Shown here: in pieces, positions 52,485 through 61,301 of the stretch | Numbering within the stretch: the first letter of the stretch is position 1 | How the letters are laid out: each line of letters starts with the position of its first letter | Origin: Mucilaginibacter gracilis | Lineage (GTDB): Bacteria; Bacteroidota; Bacteroidia; Sphingobacteriales; Sphingobacteriaceae | Direction of reading: 5' to 3' | Assembly: GCF_003633615.1 (NCBI RefSeq) | Contig: NZ_RBKU01000001.1 | Location: 5,890,001-5,954,000, forward strand | Length of the DNA stretch: 64,000 nt | Program-made: the position numbers and the translations under genes | The notes under the pieces: model-generated | What the model was told of the DNA's origin: nothing | What the model saw: only the letters and a program-made list of their open reading frames with translations | Database searches by the model: none

Positions 52485-55400
52485 ATGGATCATAAATACA
52501 CTGACCGTTTTTTTATTCGGGTACCTATAGTTTCAAAGAATTATCTATGGCTTTTTTTCCAAGTCCAAACTGACGGAGAGGTAGTTGAGTTTATTATCAA
52601 CCACTTCTCAAATCCCTCGAATGAACTTGCCCTATATATTGCCTCACCATCATTACATGAACGATTTCTGCAATTTAAAAATGGTCAGATTACCAAGCCG
52701 AAAGATACGGAGAACTTACTTCTGTCTCTGTCTAAATATTTGATTCGCTCGTCAACTAGATCGACTCCATTTGGATTATTTGCCGGTGTTAGCACTGGTA
52801 ATATTGGCCAGAAAAATTCGATAGAACTTAACCCATCCAAAACTATTTTAAAGAACGAACTTAAAATTAAGTTAATTTCAAGTTTGAGCGAACAACTTAT
52901 TAAAAATCCTTCCATAAAATCAAAGTTGGCAATTGTCAAAAACTCCAGTGTTTATCGAGTAGGCCCGCAGTTAAGATATGTTCAAAAATATTTAAAAGAG
53001 TCAAAAACTTTATATCGTGTGGTTTCAATTCAATCGACACCGCATTTAGAATTTATATTGAACGCAACGGGAACAGCGATCCCTTTAAAAGAATTAGAAA
53101 AGCAAATTCATTTGTTTGACGCGAAACTTGCTAAAAAAGAAATACTTAGCTACATAGATAATTGCATCAAAAACCAAATTTTAACAACTAACCTTGAATC
53201 TAATTTGGTGCCAGGAGAAAACATCGAGGAGTTGGTAAGTTTATTAAAATCTATTCCGACTAAAACAACTCTTCGTATCAATAATTATGATATCTCCGCT
53301 GGAAACCTTATCGATATTTTGCAGATAAGCGAATCGAAATTAACAAGCTCTAATTTCTCAGTAAGTCGCTATAGAGAGATAGAAGATAAATTTGCTTTCA
53401 TTTCAAATGAGCTCAGTCAAAATGTACTGCATTCTGACTCCATTGTAAGTTTTAACATTTGCGAAATAGACAAAAAAATACCAGAAAACGTACTTAAGGG
53501 GGTTAAGCTGATATTAAATCTGTCCAACAGCGATTCACAACTTTTTAATTTTAAGAGAAGCTTTTTACAAAAGTATGGCGCATTTGCAGAAATCCCACTG
53601 CTGCTTGCATTGGATGGTGATGCTGGCATTGGCTATCCAACTAAAAGAGAAATACATATAGGCCAAAGTGCTACTAATGAAGCGTCAACAAGATCAATTC
53701 GACAATTTTTATTAAAAAAATTATTACACGCAACTAAACACAATTTGAGAATAATAACGCTCAAAGAAAATGAGTTGGATGACTTAATTTTGGATGATCG
53801 AGGGGGATTGTCAAATTCATTTTCGTGTGTTGTATCCTTGCTTAAAGGCGAACGTGATATAAATGTATTAATATCAGCCATTAGAAACCCCGGAGGGGCA
53901 AAGATATTAGGGAGATTCTGTAAACTTGATCGTACTATAGAATCTTTGGCGAAAGAAATAATAAACAGCCAAGAATATTCTGAGAATGACAATTCAATTA
54001 TAGCAGAAATCAACCATTTTTCTAATGTTGAGTGGGGAAATCTATTAACCAGGCCCAAATTTCATAAATATGAGATACCATATTTGGGAAGGTCTACCCT
54101 GAACAATGAAACACAAATTCTTCCAGAGGATTTATTGATAAGTGTGGAAAATGAACGATTAGTATTGCGTTCTAAATCACTAAATAAAATCATAATTCCG
54201 CAACTTAATAATGCCCATAATTACAAATACCTCTCTACTCCAGTATATGAATTTTTATGTGATCTGGAAAACCAGGGAAGTACTGTCAATGCAGTAATTG
54301 ATTGGACGTGGTTCGAATCTTCAACCAACTTTATACCTAGAGTAATTTATGAAAATATAATTTTAAATGAAGCCTACTGGATATTTGAAACTAAAGAATT
54401 TGATTCATGGAGGTACCTGAACGATTTGTCACTCGGAGATGAAGTGAAAAAGTGGAGAATTCGTCATGAAATTCCCAGATACATTTCAATTGCAAACGGG
54501 GATAATTTCATTGTTATAGATTTGGAAAATGCCTATTGCTTAAAGCTTATGTTGCAGGTTCTAAAGAATCAAAAAAGTATAAGAATATTTGAATATTTGA
54601 CTGATTTTGATAGAGATGACGCAATTGTGAAGGATGAAGAAGGCAAAAACTATGGGAATGAAATAGTGTTTTTTTATCAAAAGCCCAGATCGAGTAACTC
54701 AACGCAGATTCAAGAAAGTATTAATGATTCAAGAAAACTATCTTCTTATCCAATCGGGTCAGAATGGTTGTATCTCAAGGTATATGCTGGTTTTGCGGTG
54801 CAGGAAATTATATTAGCGGAATGCTTACAGTCGTTGCAAAAAGAATTAAAAACAACGAAAATGATCAGTAATTCCTTCTTTGTAAGATATGATGACAGTG
54901 ATCCACACCTTCGCTTAAGGTATCAACTTATTGAAAAATCTAGCCTCCATATACTACTTAATATGTTTAACGAAGCCGTTAAACAATATGTATCTGATGA
55001 TATAATTTGGAAATTACATATTGATAGCTACAAACCTGATTCCTATGGGCCTTTCGATATTCGGCTTGTCGAAAAACTATTTAGTATTGATACTGATTTT
55101 TACTTTTCCCTACTTCAATTTGAAAAAAATGAATTTTTAAAGGTAGATCGAAAATTTATTGCTTATAAATGTATCGATATGTTTCTGAACAATTTCAACC
55201 TTTCTTTTGATGAAAAATTAACTTTTACGGGAAATATCGCAAAAAACTTTCTAGATGAATTTGGAAATACAACTATTTTAAGAAAGAAAACTACCGAATT
55301 ATTCAGAAATGAATCCGAAAAATTAAATATTTTATTAAACACAGATATCAACGAAATCCACAAATTGATTGATGTCAAGATCATCAAATTATTAAATAAC

Positions 55401-55607
55401 AAATCAAAAAAGGAAAAAAATATCATTTTGCAAATTCTCGGTCAAAAAAAACTTAAGTATAGTAATTTTGAGAAAATTAACCTAATGTCCAATTGCGTAC
55501 ATTTATTTATGAATAAGCTTAATTCATCTGACATTAGGCGAAACGAAATGGAAGTATACAACGTTTTATGGCTACATTACCGAAAACAATCTGCAATAAT
55601 AAGCTAG
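52485..55607 (+). CDS. lanB: LanB-type lantibiotic dehydratase (full length)
   Basis: 1040 residues, starting at the base after the lanC stop. The N-terminal glutamylation domain includes SLSKYLIRSSTRSTPFGLFA and later GYPTKREIHIGQSATNEAST; the C-terminal elimination domain (SpaB_C/thiopeptide type) has GSEWLYLKVYAGFAVQEIIL and NSFFVRYDDSDPHLRLRYQL. LanB uses glutamyl-tRNA to activate Ser/Thr side chains and then removes glutamate to give Dha/Dhb. A single polypeptide here, unlike the split dehydratases of some Bacteroidota clusters. AT-richer than its neighbours, consistent with transfer. Ends in TAG. Confidence 0.93.
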   Translation: MDHKYTDRFFIRVPIVSKNYLWLFFQVQTDGEVVEFIINHFSNPSNELALYIASPSLHERFLQFKNGQITKPKDTENLLLSLSKYLIRSSTRSTPFGLFAGVSTGNIGQKNSIELNPSKTILKNELKIKLISSLSEQLIKNPSIKSKLAIVKNSSVYRVGPQLRYVQKYLKESKTLYRVVSIQSTPHLEFILNATGTAIPLKELEKQIHLFDAKLAKKEILSYIDNCIKNQILTTNLESNLVPGENIEELVSLLKSIPTKTTLRINNYDISAGNLIDILQISESKLTSSNFSVSRYREIEDKFAFISNELSQNVLHSDSIVSFNICEIDKKIPENVLKGVKLILNLSNSDSQLFNFKRSFLQKYGAFAEIPLLLALDGDAGIGYPTKREIHIGQSATNEASTRSIRQFLLKKLLHATKHNLRIITLKENELDDLILDDRGGLSNSFSCVVSLLKGERDINVLISAIRNPGGAKILGRFCKLDRTIESLAKEIINSQEYSENDNSIIAEINHFSNVEWGNLLTRPKFHKYEIPYLGRSTLNNETQILPEDLLISVENERLVLRSKSLNKIIIPQLNNAHNYKYLSTPVYEFLCDLENQGSTVNAVIDWTWFESSTNFIPRVIYENIILNEAYWIFETKEFDSWRYLNDLSLGDEVKKWRIRHEIPRYISIANGDNFIVIDLENAYCLKLMLQVLKNQKSIRIFEYLTDFDRDDAIVKDEEGKNYGNEIVFFYQKPRSSNSTQIQESINDSRKLSSYPIGSEWLYLKVYAGFAVQEIILAECLQSLQKELKTTKMISNSFFVRYDDSDPHLRLRYQLIEKSSLHILLNMFNEAVKQYVSDDIIWKLHIDSYKPDSYGPFDIRLVEKLFSIDTDFYFSLLQFEKNEFLKVDRKFIAYKCIDMFLNNFNLSFDEKLTFTGNIAKNFLDEFGNTTILRKKTTELFRNESEKLNILLNTDINEIHKLIDVKIIKLLNNKSKKEKNIILQILGQKKLKYSNFEKINLMSNCVHLFMNKLNSSDIRRNEMEVYNVLWLHYRKQSAIIS

Positions 55608-55648
55608 CAAATTTTCTTTATTACAATTTATAATCTATAAATTTACTT

Positions 55649-55867
55649 ATGACAAATTTGAAGATGTCGAAATTGAAAAAACATGACCGTCCAATTTTTA
55701 TTGACGTTTTAATTTCTGTATTGCCTCCAATTGGAATGTCTATCATTTTATCCTCTTGGATTAGAGGATCTGATATAAAAACCTCGGATGTTTTGAGAGT
55801 AATGATTGGCTGCGCGTTAATAGTAATCTATTATATACAAATAACAAATCTTAACTTTTTATCATGA
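55649..55867 (+). CDS. 72-aa two-helix membrane protein in the lanthipeptide cluster
   Basis: Start at ATG 55649. Two hydrophobic segments, FIDVLISVLPPIGMSIILSS and DVLRVMIGCALIVIYYIQIT, separated by WIRGSDIKTS. The stop overlaps the precursor ATG by 4 nt (ATGA), so translation is coupled. No family recognised. It could be an immunity protein or a helper of export; inference from position only. Confidence 0.65.
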   Translation: MTNLKMSKLKKHDRPIFIDVLISVLPPIGMSIILSSWIRGSDIKTSDVLRVMIGCALIVIYYIQITNLNFLS

Positions 55868-56037
55868 AAAAAAAATTAAACAAAAAATTGGCTCTAAACT
55901 TGGAATCAATCACAGAACTTAATGAGGAATCGATGGCAACAACCAAAGGAGGAACTGTATATATAACATCCCTTTGTTTCATTACTTATGTTTGTATAAC
56001 ATATGGTAAATGTACCCCTCCGCCTGCAACTGCTTAA
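55864..56037 (+). CDS. lanA: Class I lanthipeptide precursor (57 aa)
   Basis: ATG at 55864, TAA at 56035-56037. The leader MKKKLNKKLALNLESITELN continues EESMATTKGG, matching the Bacteroidota class I leader pattern (KKLxLNxxxIxxLNxExMxxxxGG). The predicted cleavage is after Gly30. The 27-residue core starts TVYITSLCFITYVCITYG and ends KCTPPPATA; it has three cysteines (38, 44, 50) with Thr/Ser at 31, 35, 36, 41, 46, 51 and 56, so up to three rings. The core is hydrophobic. Lies directly after lanB-lanC, in the same direction, with a terminator following. Confidence 0.88.
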   Translation: MKKKLNKKLALNLESITELNEESMATTKGGTVYITSLCFITYVCITYGKCTPPPATA

Positions 56038-56043
56038 TTTTCC

Positions 56044-56081
56044 AACTTAAATAAATTCAGGCAACTGAGTTTATTTAAGTT
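56044..56081. terminator. Terminator between lanthipeptide precursor and S41 peptidase genes
   Basis: A 12-bp perfect stem AACTTAAATAAA (56044-56055) pairs with 56070-56081, extended inside by TCAG/CTGA. It starts 6 nt after the precursor stop and could serve both converging genes. Confidence 0.75.
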
Positions 56082-56118
56082 TCCAAAAATCCTGAAGTAG
56101 AAAAAACGCATCCCTTCT

Positions 56119-57600
56119 CTAAAGTACTCTCAAAATCCAGTTTCTAGCTACCGTTATCAGTTCATTAGGGTTTTTATGAGTGTCCTCATCTATTAGAATT
56201 TCAGGTATTAATTTATCATCATATTCATTCTTATTTCGATCTGCTACATTACCACTAGCCAAATAAAACACATCTCCATTCGATAGTTTATATCCTTGAT
56301 TTGCAGACAAATATCCGCCAGATGCTTGCCCAAAAAATCTAGTATTTTTTTTATTCTTAAAAGATACAGCAATCATCTCTCCACTGCTACTTGTTTTATT
56401 TCCAATTAATATAGCTATCCTTGTAGCTGAATTTTTCAGTTTATAATCATCTTTAACCTGCATTACTAAGACCTTCCCAATGTATACTTTACCATCGTTG
56501 TACGACCACGATGTGTATTTCTTACTACCACCAATCGTTCTTACAAAATAACCGGCTACGCCATTTCCTAATAATGGACCCAGGCCAGCGATCTCGGGGT
56601 ACATATTCCCTCCCGAATTATTCCTTAAATCAATAATCCAGCCTTTAATGTGATGCTTGTTTATTCGTCTTATTATATTTTGAATTTTAGACGCAAATTT
56701 TTGAGATGTCAATACATTAGTTGTGCTAAAGCCATTTAACTTTATGTACCCTATATTATTAGATACTAGCGAATCGATTAATTCAGTTGAACCGGCATTG
56801 TTACCTCGGGCATAATTATCAGCCATTTCCTTGGATAGAATAAGAGAATGATTGTCTCCTACTAACTTTAGCTGATTTAAAATGTATTCTAATACATCCT
56901 GCGCATCTTGCGTTTTATTTAAACCTAATGAAAGTTTAGTGATGTTTTCGTTTATATCGGACCAATTTAATTTATTTGCTACGATAGAATGCTCCTTTAT
57001 TAAGTCGATGACTTCGGTTAAAAAGTCAACAACTTCCTTTGAAGTTTTCCCCTCTCGCTTAATAAAATTATTAAGTTTAAAGTTGTCAAACCAAGCGGAA
57101 CCAAATCCCTGTAAGTAACCTCCAAAAACAATCCTTTTGGCATTAGTATCTAAAGATAAACTTAGCTTGTACTTAGACCAATCATTTGTGCCGTTGATAA
57201 GGACATTTTGTATCTGTGAGTTTTGAAACCCTATTATATTGCCTTTTTTGTCCAGTATTTGACACCATAATCCTACACTTCCTTTAATATCTTTAGTCTT
57301 AATGTAGGCTGATATTGACACTTGCCGTAAATTTGGAGTATCAATTGTTAAAATCTGAGAAAAGGGTGCGAACGAACTTTCATTAACATTATCGCTCCCA
57401 ATTACGCTTAAAGAGTTAAGACCTTGGAATTTTGTATCATGATCCACAGAAATGACAAAACCTTGTACTTTAGTAACATTCCAGTTCTCCGGTTTGCGAT
57501 CTACTGTATCTTTTATATTTTCAAAACCAGGATTTTTAATTTGTCCTAACGAGTGAATACAATTTATTAATAATAAAGAAACTATAATTATTTTCCTCAT
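56119..57600 (-). CDS. Secreted S41-family serine peptidase, convergent with the lanthipeptide genes
   Basis: 493 residues with signal peptide (cleavage near IHSLGQ). N-terminal carbohydrate-binding-like beta domain (about 20-175: NPGFENIKDTVDRKPENWNV, GLNSLSVIG), then the S41 core: GWIIDLRNNSGGNMYPEIAG, the Ser-Lys region GNKTSSSGEMIAVSFKNK (Ser near residue 402) and FFGQASGGYLSANQGYKL. S41 (tail-specific) proteases cleave unstructured peptides in the periplasm. It could cleave or degrade the lanthipeptide, or be an unrelated neighbour; the GG leader would more usually be removed by a C39 transporter, which is absent here. Confidence 0.85.
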   Translation of the reverse strand: MRKIIIVSLLLINCIHSLGQIKNPGFENIKDTVDRKPENWNVTKVQGFVISVDHDTKFQGLNSLSVIGSDNVNESSFAPFSQILTIDTPNLRQVSISAYIKTKDIKGSVGLWCQILDKKGNIIGFQNSQIQNVLINGTNDWSKYKLSLSLDTNAKRIVFGGYLQGFGSAWFDNFKLNNFIKREGKTSKEVVDFLTEVIDLIKEHSIVANKLNWSDINENITKLSLGLNKTQDAQDVLEYILNQLKLVGDNHSLILSKEMADNYARGNNAGSTELIDSLVSNNIGYIKLNGFSTTNVLTSQKFASKIQNIIRRINKHHIKGWIIDLRNNSGGNMYPEIAGLGPLLGNGVAGYFVRTIGGSKKYTSWSYNDGKVYIGKVLVMQVKDDYKLKNSATRIAILIGNKTSSSGEMIAVSFKNKKNTRFFGQASGGYLSANQGYKLSNGDVFYLASGNVADRNKNEYDDKLIPEILIDEDTHKNPNELITVARNWILRVL

Positions 57601-58007
57601 TAAAGGTATTTTTATTCGTAATAATACAAATAAAAATTAGTAAAAGCGAATTACTTAAACAGTAAATTTCCGACATTTTCCAATTCGATTAAAAATATGT
57701 TAAGATACTTTTTGGCTTAAACTGTCTTTCTACAATTGCTTTCTGTTATGTAAGACATAAACAATTCCAAAATGATCAGGGTTCACAGTGGGGTGATTTT
57801 TGGAAAGAAGTAGGTAATTAATCACGGAACAACTCAAATTAAGATAATCTCGCCGAATTGGTCAGCCTCGTGGTTTGTCCGATCAGCATTTTAGGTGGAC
57901 TATCATTTTACCCACAATGATTAAAACTGCTCCATCCTTATTTATATAACCGTACTGTCTAATTGCCGGGTTGGTCAGGACAATTCGATTGTTAAAGGAA
58001 TCAGTCC
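57601..58007. other. Intergenic region, no gene seen
   Basis: AT-rich 5' flank of the S41 gene passes into GC-richer DNA near 57840, which continues into the mobilisation genes. This may mark the edge of the mobile segment. No ORF, tRNA or clear repeat was found. Confidence 0.35.
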
Positions 58008-58970
58008 CTACCGCATATTGGTCCTGGCTTTCCTTTTACGGTGCCGGTTCCTACCGAGAATGGCCTCGTCATCAATATCGTCTGCGATGTCTATTCTGAA
58101 AGGTGCAGCCCAACTCTCAGGCGAATAGCCGATTTCTGTTGTCTGTTCTTGTATATCTGGTGCCAATTCTAAATCTACCTGTTCCTGGGATATATCTGTA
58201 CCAATCTCTGTCTCCCGCGCTTTAACGAACGTTTCCTGTTCCCGTTTTTCCATTGTCGCCCTTTCGGTTACGCTGCCGTTCTTTTTGGTATTGGCATAGG
58301 CCAGTGTATCTTTAAGCTGCCTGTCAAATTCAAACAGGTTGTCGAACAGACTTTCACCGCATTGTTTAAAGGCCAAACGGTCAAACTGGCCCATCTTTTT
58401 GGAATGGGCCGCATTTTTGCCGCGCGAATTGTTCATGGGGCTAAGTTTAACCGTATTACTCGCATCTTTACGGCTCACGATGATCTGAACATGCAGCTGT
58501 TCGCCCTCCTTGCGGTCGCCTCGCTTTTTGAGCCTTTGTTTAACCTCAGGGTCGCTGTGACTGTAATAGCGGTAGTTTTCCAGCTTGGCAAACCATATCA
58601 GATCTTCGTGGCCGTTAATGCCCTCCCGTTTAAAATTCTGCGCGTAGGCATCCATCACCCTGACCGCAAATCCTTTCATTTGGTCTATGGCACCATCTTC
58701 GCCGTATTGCTCCTTTAGAAAAGCAATCTCCTTCTGGCTCGGGCTGATATTGACCAAAAAGAATTTGGCATCGTCCTTCCCCAGCTTGGCAACATTCCCG
58801 TCTATTTTCCGCATGACCTCATAAGGCTGAATACTCACATGTTGCCCGTTGAACCAGTATTCCGGTTTTTGCTTGCCATCTATGCGGTTCTCTTTTTCGA
58901 GGTAATGCACCAGCTTGCTGCTGCTCCCTTTGTTTTCCGCTTCCCTGCTGTCTGAAATATTGATAAACAT
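58008..58970 (-). CDS. MobB-like relaxase/mobilisation protein
   Basis: Start at ATG 58970 (MFINISDSREAENKG), 23 codons inside the longest frame, because the extra residues encode a low-quality PPKSRSGYY stretch. About 320 residues. KLVHYLEKENRIDGKQKPEY, HEDLIWFAKLENYRYYSHSD and GEQLHVQIIVSRKDASNTVK carry the paired-His HxQ region of Bacteroidota MobB/BfmB-type relaxases. It nicks oriT for conjugal mobilisation. It lies 34 nt downstream of the BfmA-like gene. Confidence 0.85.
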   Translation of the reverse strand: MFINISDSREAENKGSSSKLVHYLEKENRIDGKQKPEYWFNGQHVSIQPYEVMRKIDGNVAKLGKDDAKFFLVNISPSQKEIAFLKEQYGEDGAIDQMKGFAVRVMDAYAQNFKREGINGHEDLIWFAKLENYRYYSHSDPEVKQRLKKRGDRKEGEQLHVQIIVSRKDASNTVKLSPMNNSRGKNAAHSKKMGQFDRLAFKQCGESLFDNLFEFDRQLKDTLAYANTKKNGSVTERATMEKREQETFVKARETEIGTDISQEQVDLELAPDIQEQTTEIGYSPESWAAPFRIDIADDIDDEAILGRNRHRKRKARTNMR

Positions 58971-59004
58971 ACGCCCCCTAACCCCCTGAAGGGGAATTAA
59001 ATTA

Positions 59005-59556
59005 TTATAGTAACCTGACCTGCTCTTTGGTGGCAGCAATCAGTTCTTCCTTTTCCCGACCCGATGTCATCACGCCAAAAGCATCCCTCGACCGGATATA
59101 GCCATCCAGGATCAGCACAAACTGTCTTTTCAGGTTCTCTTTGGTTTGCATGGCTTTCAGGATGATGTCCAGCACACGGCCTATTTCGCCGAACGCTTTG
59201 GAATGGGCGGTTTGATTGTTCAGCACTTTTACATTATGTTCCAGCACTTGGGTATTGAAGCGCTGGATGATCTTGCCCTGTGATTCGGAAACCCTGTCCA
59301 TCTCTGTTTTAATGGGGATGAGTAGCATGTTCTCCTGTGTCCTGATAAAACCGATATATTGCTGGTGGTTCTTCATCAGTGCATTTTTTAACAGTTCATC
59401 ATTCAGGTCTGCGGGGTCTTTCTTGCTTTTGTAAAAATAGTCCACCATCTGAATAAAGACCTGGCGTTTGGTGCGGCCCAGTTTGAGGGCTATCTTTTCA
59501 AACTTCTGGTCAACCGCTTCGGGGTATCTTACTGACTTAACATTAATATCGTCCAT
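59005..59556 (-). CDS. BfmA/BtgA-family mobilisation accessory protein
   Basis: Start at ATG 59556 (MDDINVKSVRYPEAVDQKFE). 183 residues. The N-terminal ribbon-helix-helix-like segment (KVSVRYPE type; IALKLGRTKRQVFIQMVDYF) is followed by long helices (NMLLIPIKTEMDRVSESQGK, TQVLEHNVKVLNNQTAHSKA). BfmA/BtgA proteins bind near oriT and guide the relaxase. The gene is directly upstream of the relaxase and downstream of the hairpin array, which fits an oriT at that side. Confidence 0.88.
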   Translation of the reverse strand: MDDINVKSVRYPEAVDQKFEKIALKLGRTKRQVFIQMVDYFYKSKKDPADLNDELLKNALMKNHQQYIGFIRTQENMLLIPIKTEMDRVSESQGKIIQRFNTQVLEHNVKVLNNQTAHSKAFGEIGRVLDIILKAMQTKENLKRQFVLILDGYIRSRDAFGVMTSGREKEELIAATKEQVRLL

Positions 59557-59639
59557 ATATTCTTTGTTATTGGTAATAGGCTGTACCAACCGCCTGGTAT
59601 GGGGCGATACAGCGCGTTAAGCGTATATACAGTTATGAA

Positions 59640-60260
59640 GGATACCCGCCGGTATCCTGTTTTCTTTCTTTTTGCCGGTAAAAACGCGGCTGAGTATCCC
59701 CGGAGGATACTCAAAACCCCATTTGCAGCGCAAATGGCAAGCAGAATAGGGCTCTGCCCAATTCCCGCTTGCTCCAAACGATTTTTCGTTTGGACACGTG
59801 CTTTCGGTAAAAACTGCGTTTTTACCGGCCCCTGAGCCGTTTGCCGTGGTTTAGGCATGGCCTTAACTGTTTTTGTGTTACAAAAACGATGCTTTTTAGG
59901 TATTGGAATTCGTATTGGCGCTGACAGCGGCAATACGAAGGATGGTATACGGCTGTTGGTTACGTCGTAACCGGCTCCTTTGTATCTGGCGATTAAATCG
60001 CTGGTTCTATTGTGACGGGTTATACCATCTCCCGTTATCCGATAACGGGTTACTAAATCGCTGGTCATATCGTATCAGGTTACTAAGTTGTTGGTTACTT
60101 AATCTCTCGGTACGATGTACCGGGAGATTTCATATCTGTATAGCTGTATATTCAGATACATAGATATTCAATATTTTGTACCGGGATTTTATAGCTATAT
60201 AGCTGTATATCCAGATACATAGCTATTCAGCTATTTTATATCGCCATATCGGGATATAAA
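59640..60260. repeat. Array of back-to-back palindromes (candidate oriT/structured region)
   Basis: At least eleven hairpins in about 600 bp. Stems: GGATACC (59640), GAGTATCC (59692), CCATTTGC (59719), CAAGC with inner GGGC (59738), CCAAACG (59774), CGGTAAAAAC (59805, 10 bp), GTTTTTG (59869), CGTATTG (59911), GGTTAC (59958), CCCGTTAT (60031) and CTCTCGGTAC (60104, one G-U pair). Each pairs with its own complement 3-13 nt downstream, except the outer CAAGC arm, which spans 24 nt. No convincing ORF crosses it. It lies between the BfmA gene and the HTH genes. Confidence 0.85.
60139..60229. repeat. Two 32-bp direct repeats at the end of the hairpin array
   Basis: 60139-60170 and 60198-60229 agree at 30 of 32 positions; both start TATAGCTGTATA and contain CAGATACATAG. 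The repeats are 59 bp apart, start to start, so they may be iterons bound by a replication, mobilisation or HTH protein encoded nearby. Confidence 0.75.
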
Positions 60261-60269
60261 TAACCCCGG

Positions 60270-60581
60270 TCATCCAGGCCATTCCGGCCAGTAAACCAAG
60301 CATCCTCTTGTCGGATGATAGGATGGCTGGTAACGGATGTAACCTGATTCATCAAGTTCACGAATGCACTTATGATAGGTCGCTACCGACGCGATCCGGC
60401 TATAGGCCATGAGCGTTTTCCGGTTAACGGAAAATGGATTTGCAAATCCGCTCCGCTGCCAGCAAACAAACAGGCCAGCGAACAGGCTCACATGGGTGGC
60501 CAGCATCCTGCTGTCGGCGCTCATGCGCCTGACCCACCGGCTATAGTCGGCTGCTTCACGATGGATTGCTGTAGATGTCAT
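60270..60581 (-). CDS. Small winged-helix-like protein linked to mobilisation genes
   Basis: 103 residues. The sequence LFAGLFVCWQRSGFANPFSV followed by NRKTLMAYSRIASVATYHKC and IRELDESGYIRYQPSYHP looks like a winged helix resembling replication initiator or antitoxin-like DNA-binding proteins of Bacteroidota mobile elements. Overlaps the upstream HTH gene by 4 nt. Probably binds DNA near the hairpin array; function inferred. Confidence 0.7.
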   Translation of the reverse strand: MTSTAIHREAADYSRWVRRMSADSRMLATHVSLFAGLFVCWQRSGFANPFSVNRKTLMAYSRIASVATYHKCIRELDESGYIRYQPSYHPTRGCLVYWPEWPG

Positions 60582-60841
60582 TGCTTGCCTCCCTCTAATA
60601 ATTTGGTGATGTCCTCTAATTTGTAGTACATCATCCCGCCGATCTTCGAATATCGCAGCGTCCCGTTAATGCGCAAATTTTGCAGGGTGCCCGGTGAGAT
60701 GTTGAGCAACTTACGTACTTCCGCACTTTTGAGCCATTGCTTGCTTTGGCCTTGTTCGGGCTTGATCAACTGCTTGATCTCGGTCAGCATTTCGCTTTTA
60801 AATTGTTTTAAATCTTCTTTGGTGATGATCTCCACATTCAT
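60578..60841 (-). CDS. Helix-turn-helix (MerR/excisionase-like) DNA-binding protein 1
   Basis: 87 residues. The HTH_17 motif is SAEVRKLLNISPGTLQNLRI followed by NGTLRYSKIGGMMYYKLEDI. An N-terminal helical region (LKQFKSEMLTEIKQLIKPEQ) probably dimerises. Such proteins often act as excisionase or element regulators. 19 nt after the second HTH gene. Confidence 0.85.
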   Translation of the reverse strand: MNVEIITKEDLKQFKSEMLTEIKQLIKPEQGQSKQWLKSAEVRKLLNISPGTLQNLRINGTLRYSKIGGMMYYKLEDITKLLEGGKQ

Positions 60842-60860
60842 AGTTCTTTCCCTCCTTAAA

Positions 60861-61130
60861 TTAATCTGTCATGTTTTGCTGCATGGCTTTCAGCACATCG
60901 CTCTTTTTAAAATAGACCCGCTTGTGCAGGCGCAAAAAGGGCAGGCCCTTTTTCATCCAATCGGATAGGGTCGCCAGTGACACGCCTAATTCAGCCGCCA
61001 GTTCCTGTTTGGACAATAGACGTTCTTCAGCCGTCTGCTGGCTGCCACCTGTTTTAAAATGTTCCTGTAGTTCCGCCCTTACTGCATCCCTGATGCACCG
61101 GCTAAGGGCTTCGTTGTTGATAATTTCCAT
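60861..61130 (-). CDS. Helix-turn-helix (MerR/excisionase-like) DNA-binding protein 2
   Basis: 89 residues with SKQELAAELGVSLATLSDWM and KKGLPFLRLHKRVYFKKSDV, a typical HTH_17 domain, after a helical N-terminus. A paralogue of the next gene; the two are in one short operon with the winged-helix gene. Likely controls excision or transfer of the mobile segment. Confidence 0.85.
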   Translation of the reverse strand: MEIINNEALSRCIRDAVRAELQEHFKTGGSQQTAEERLLSKQELAAELGVSLATLSDWMKKGLPFLRLHKRVYFKKSDVLKAMQQNMTD

Positions 61131-61301
61131 AGCCTTTGTTTGAGGACAAAAGAATGCTATGGAACCGGCTTTTTGTTACCACAATGCCTGCGTGGTAAAT
61201 TTGAAGTGCTTTGAATTTATTTAACCAGCACATTAAATAGTTCAATATCAATTTGATAGAGAACTGCTGCTTTTGGGGATTTCAATAAAGCAGTAAAAGC
61301 A

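Noticed and set aside
59529..60068. 179-codon minus-strand ORF across the hairpin array
   Set aside because: It overlaps the 5' end of the BfmA gene and its residues simply translate the palindromes (repeats of TRYRITGDGITR type); no domain or signal is recognisable.
59640..60260. CRISPR array
   Set aside because: The palindromes all differ in sequence and spacing, there are no uniform spacers and no cas genes.
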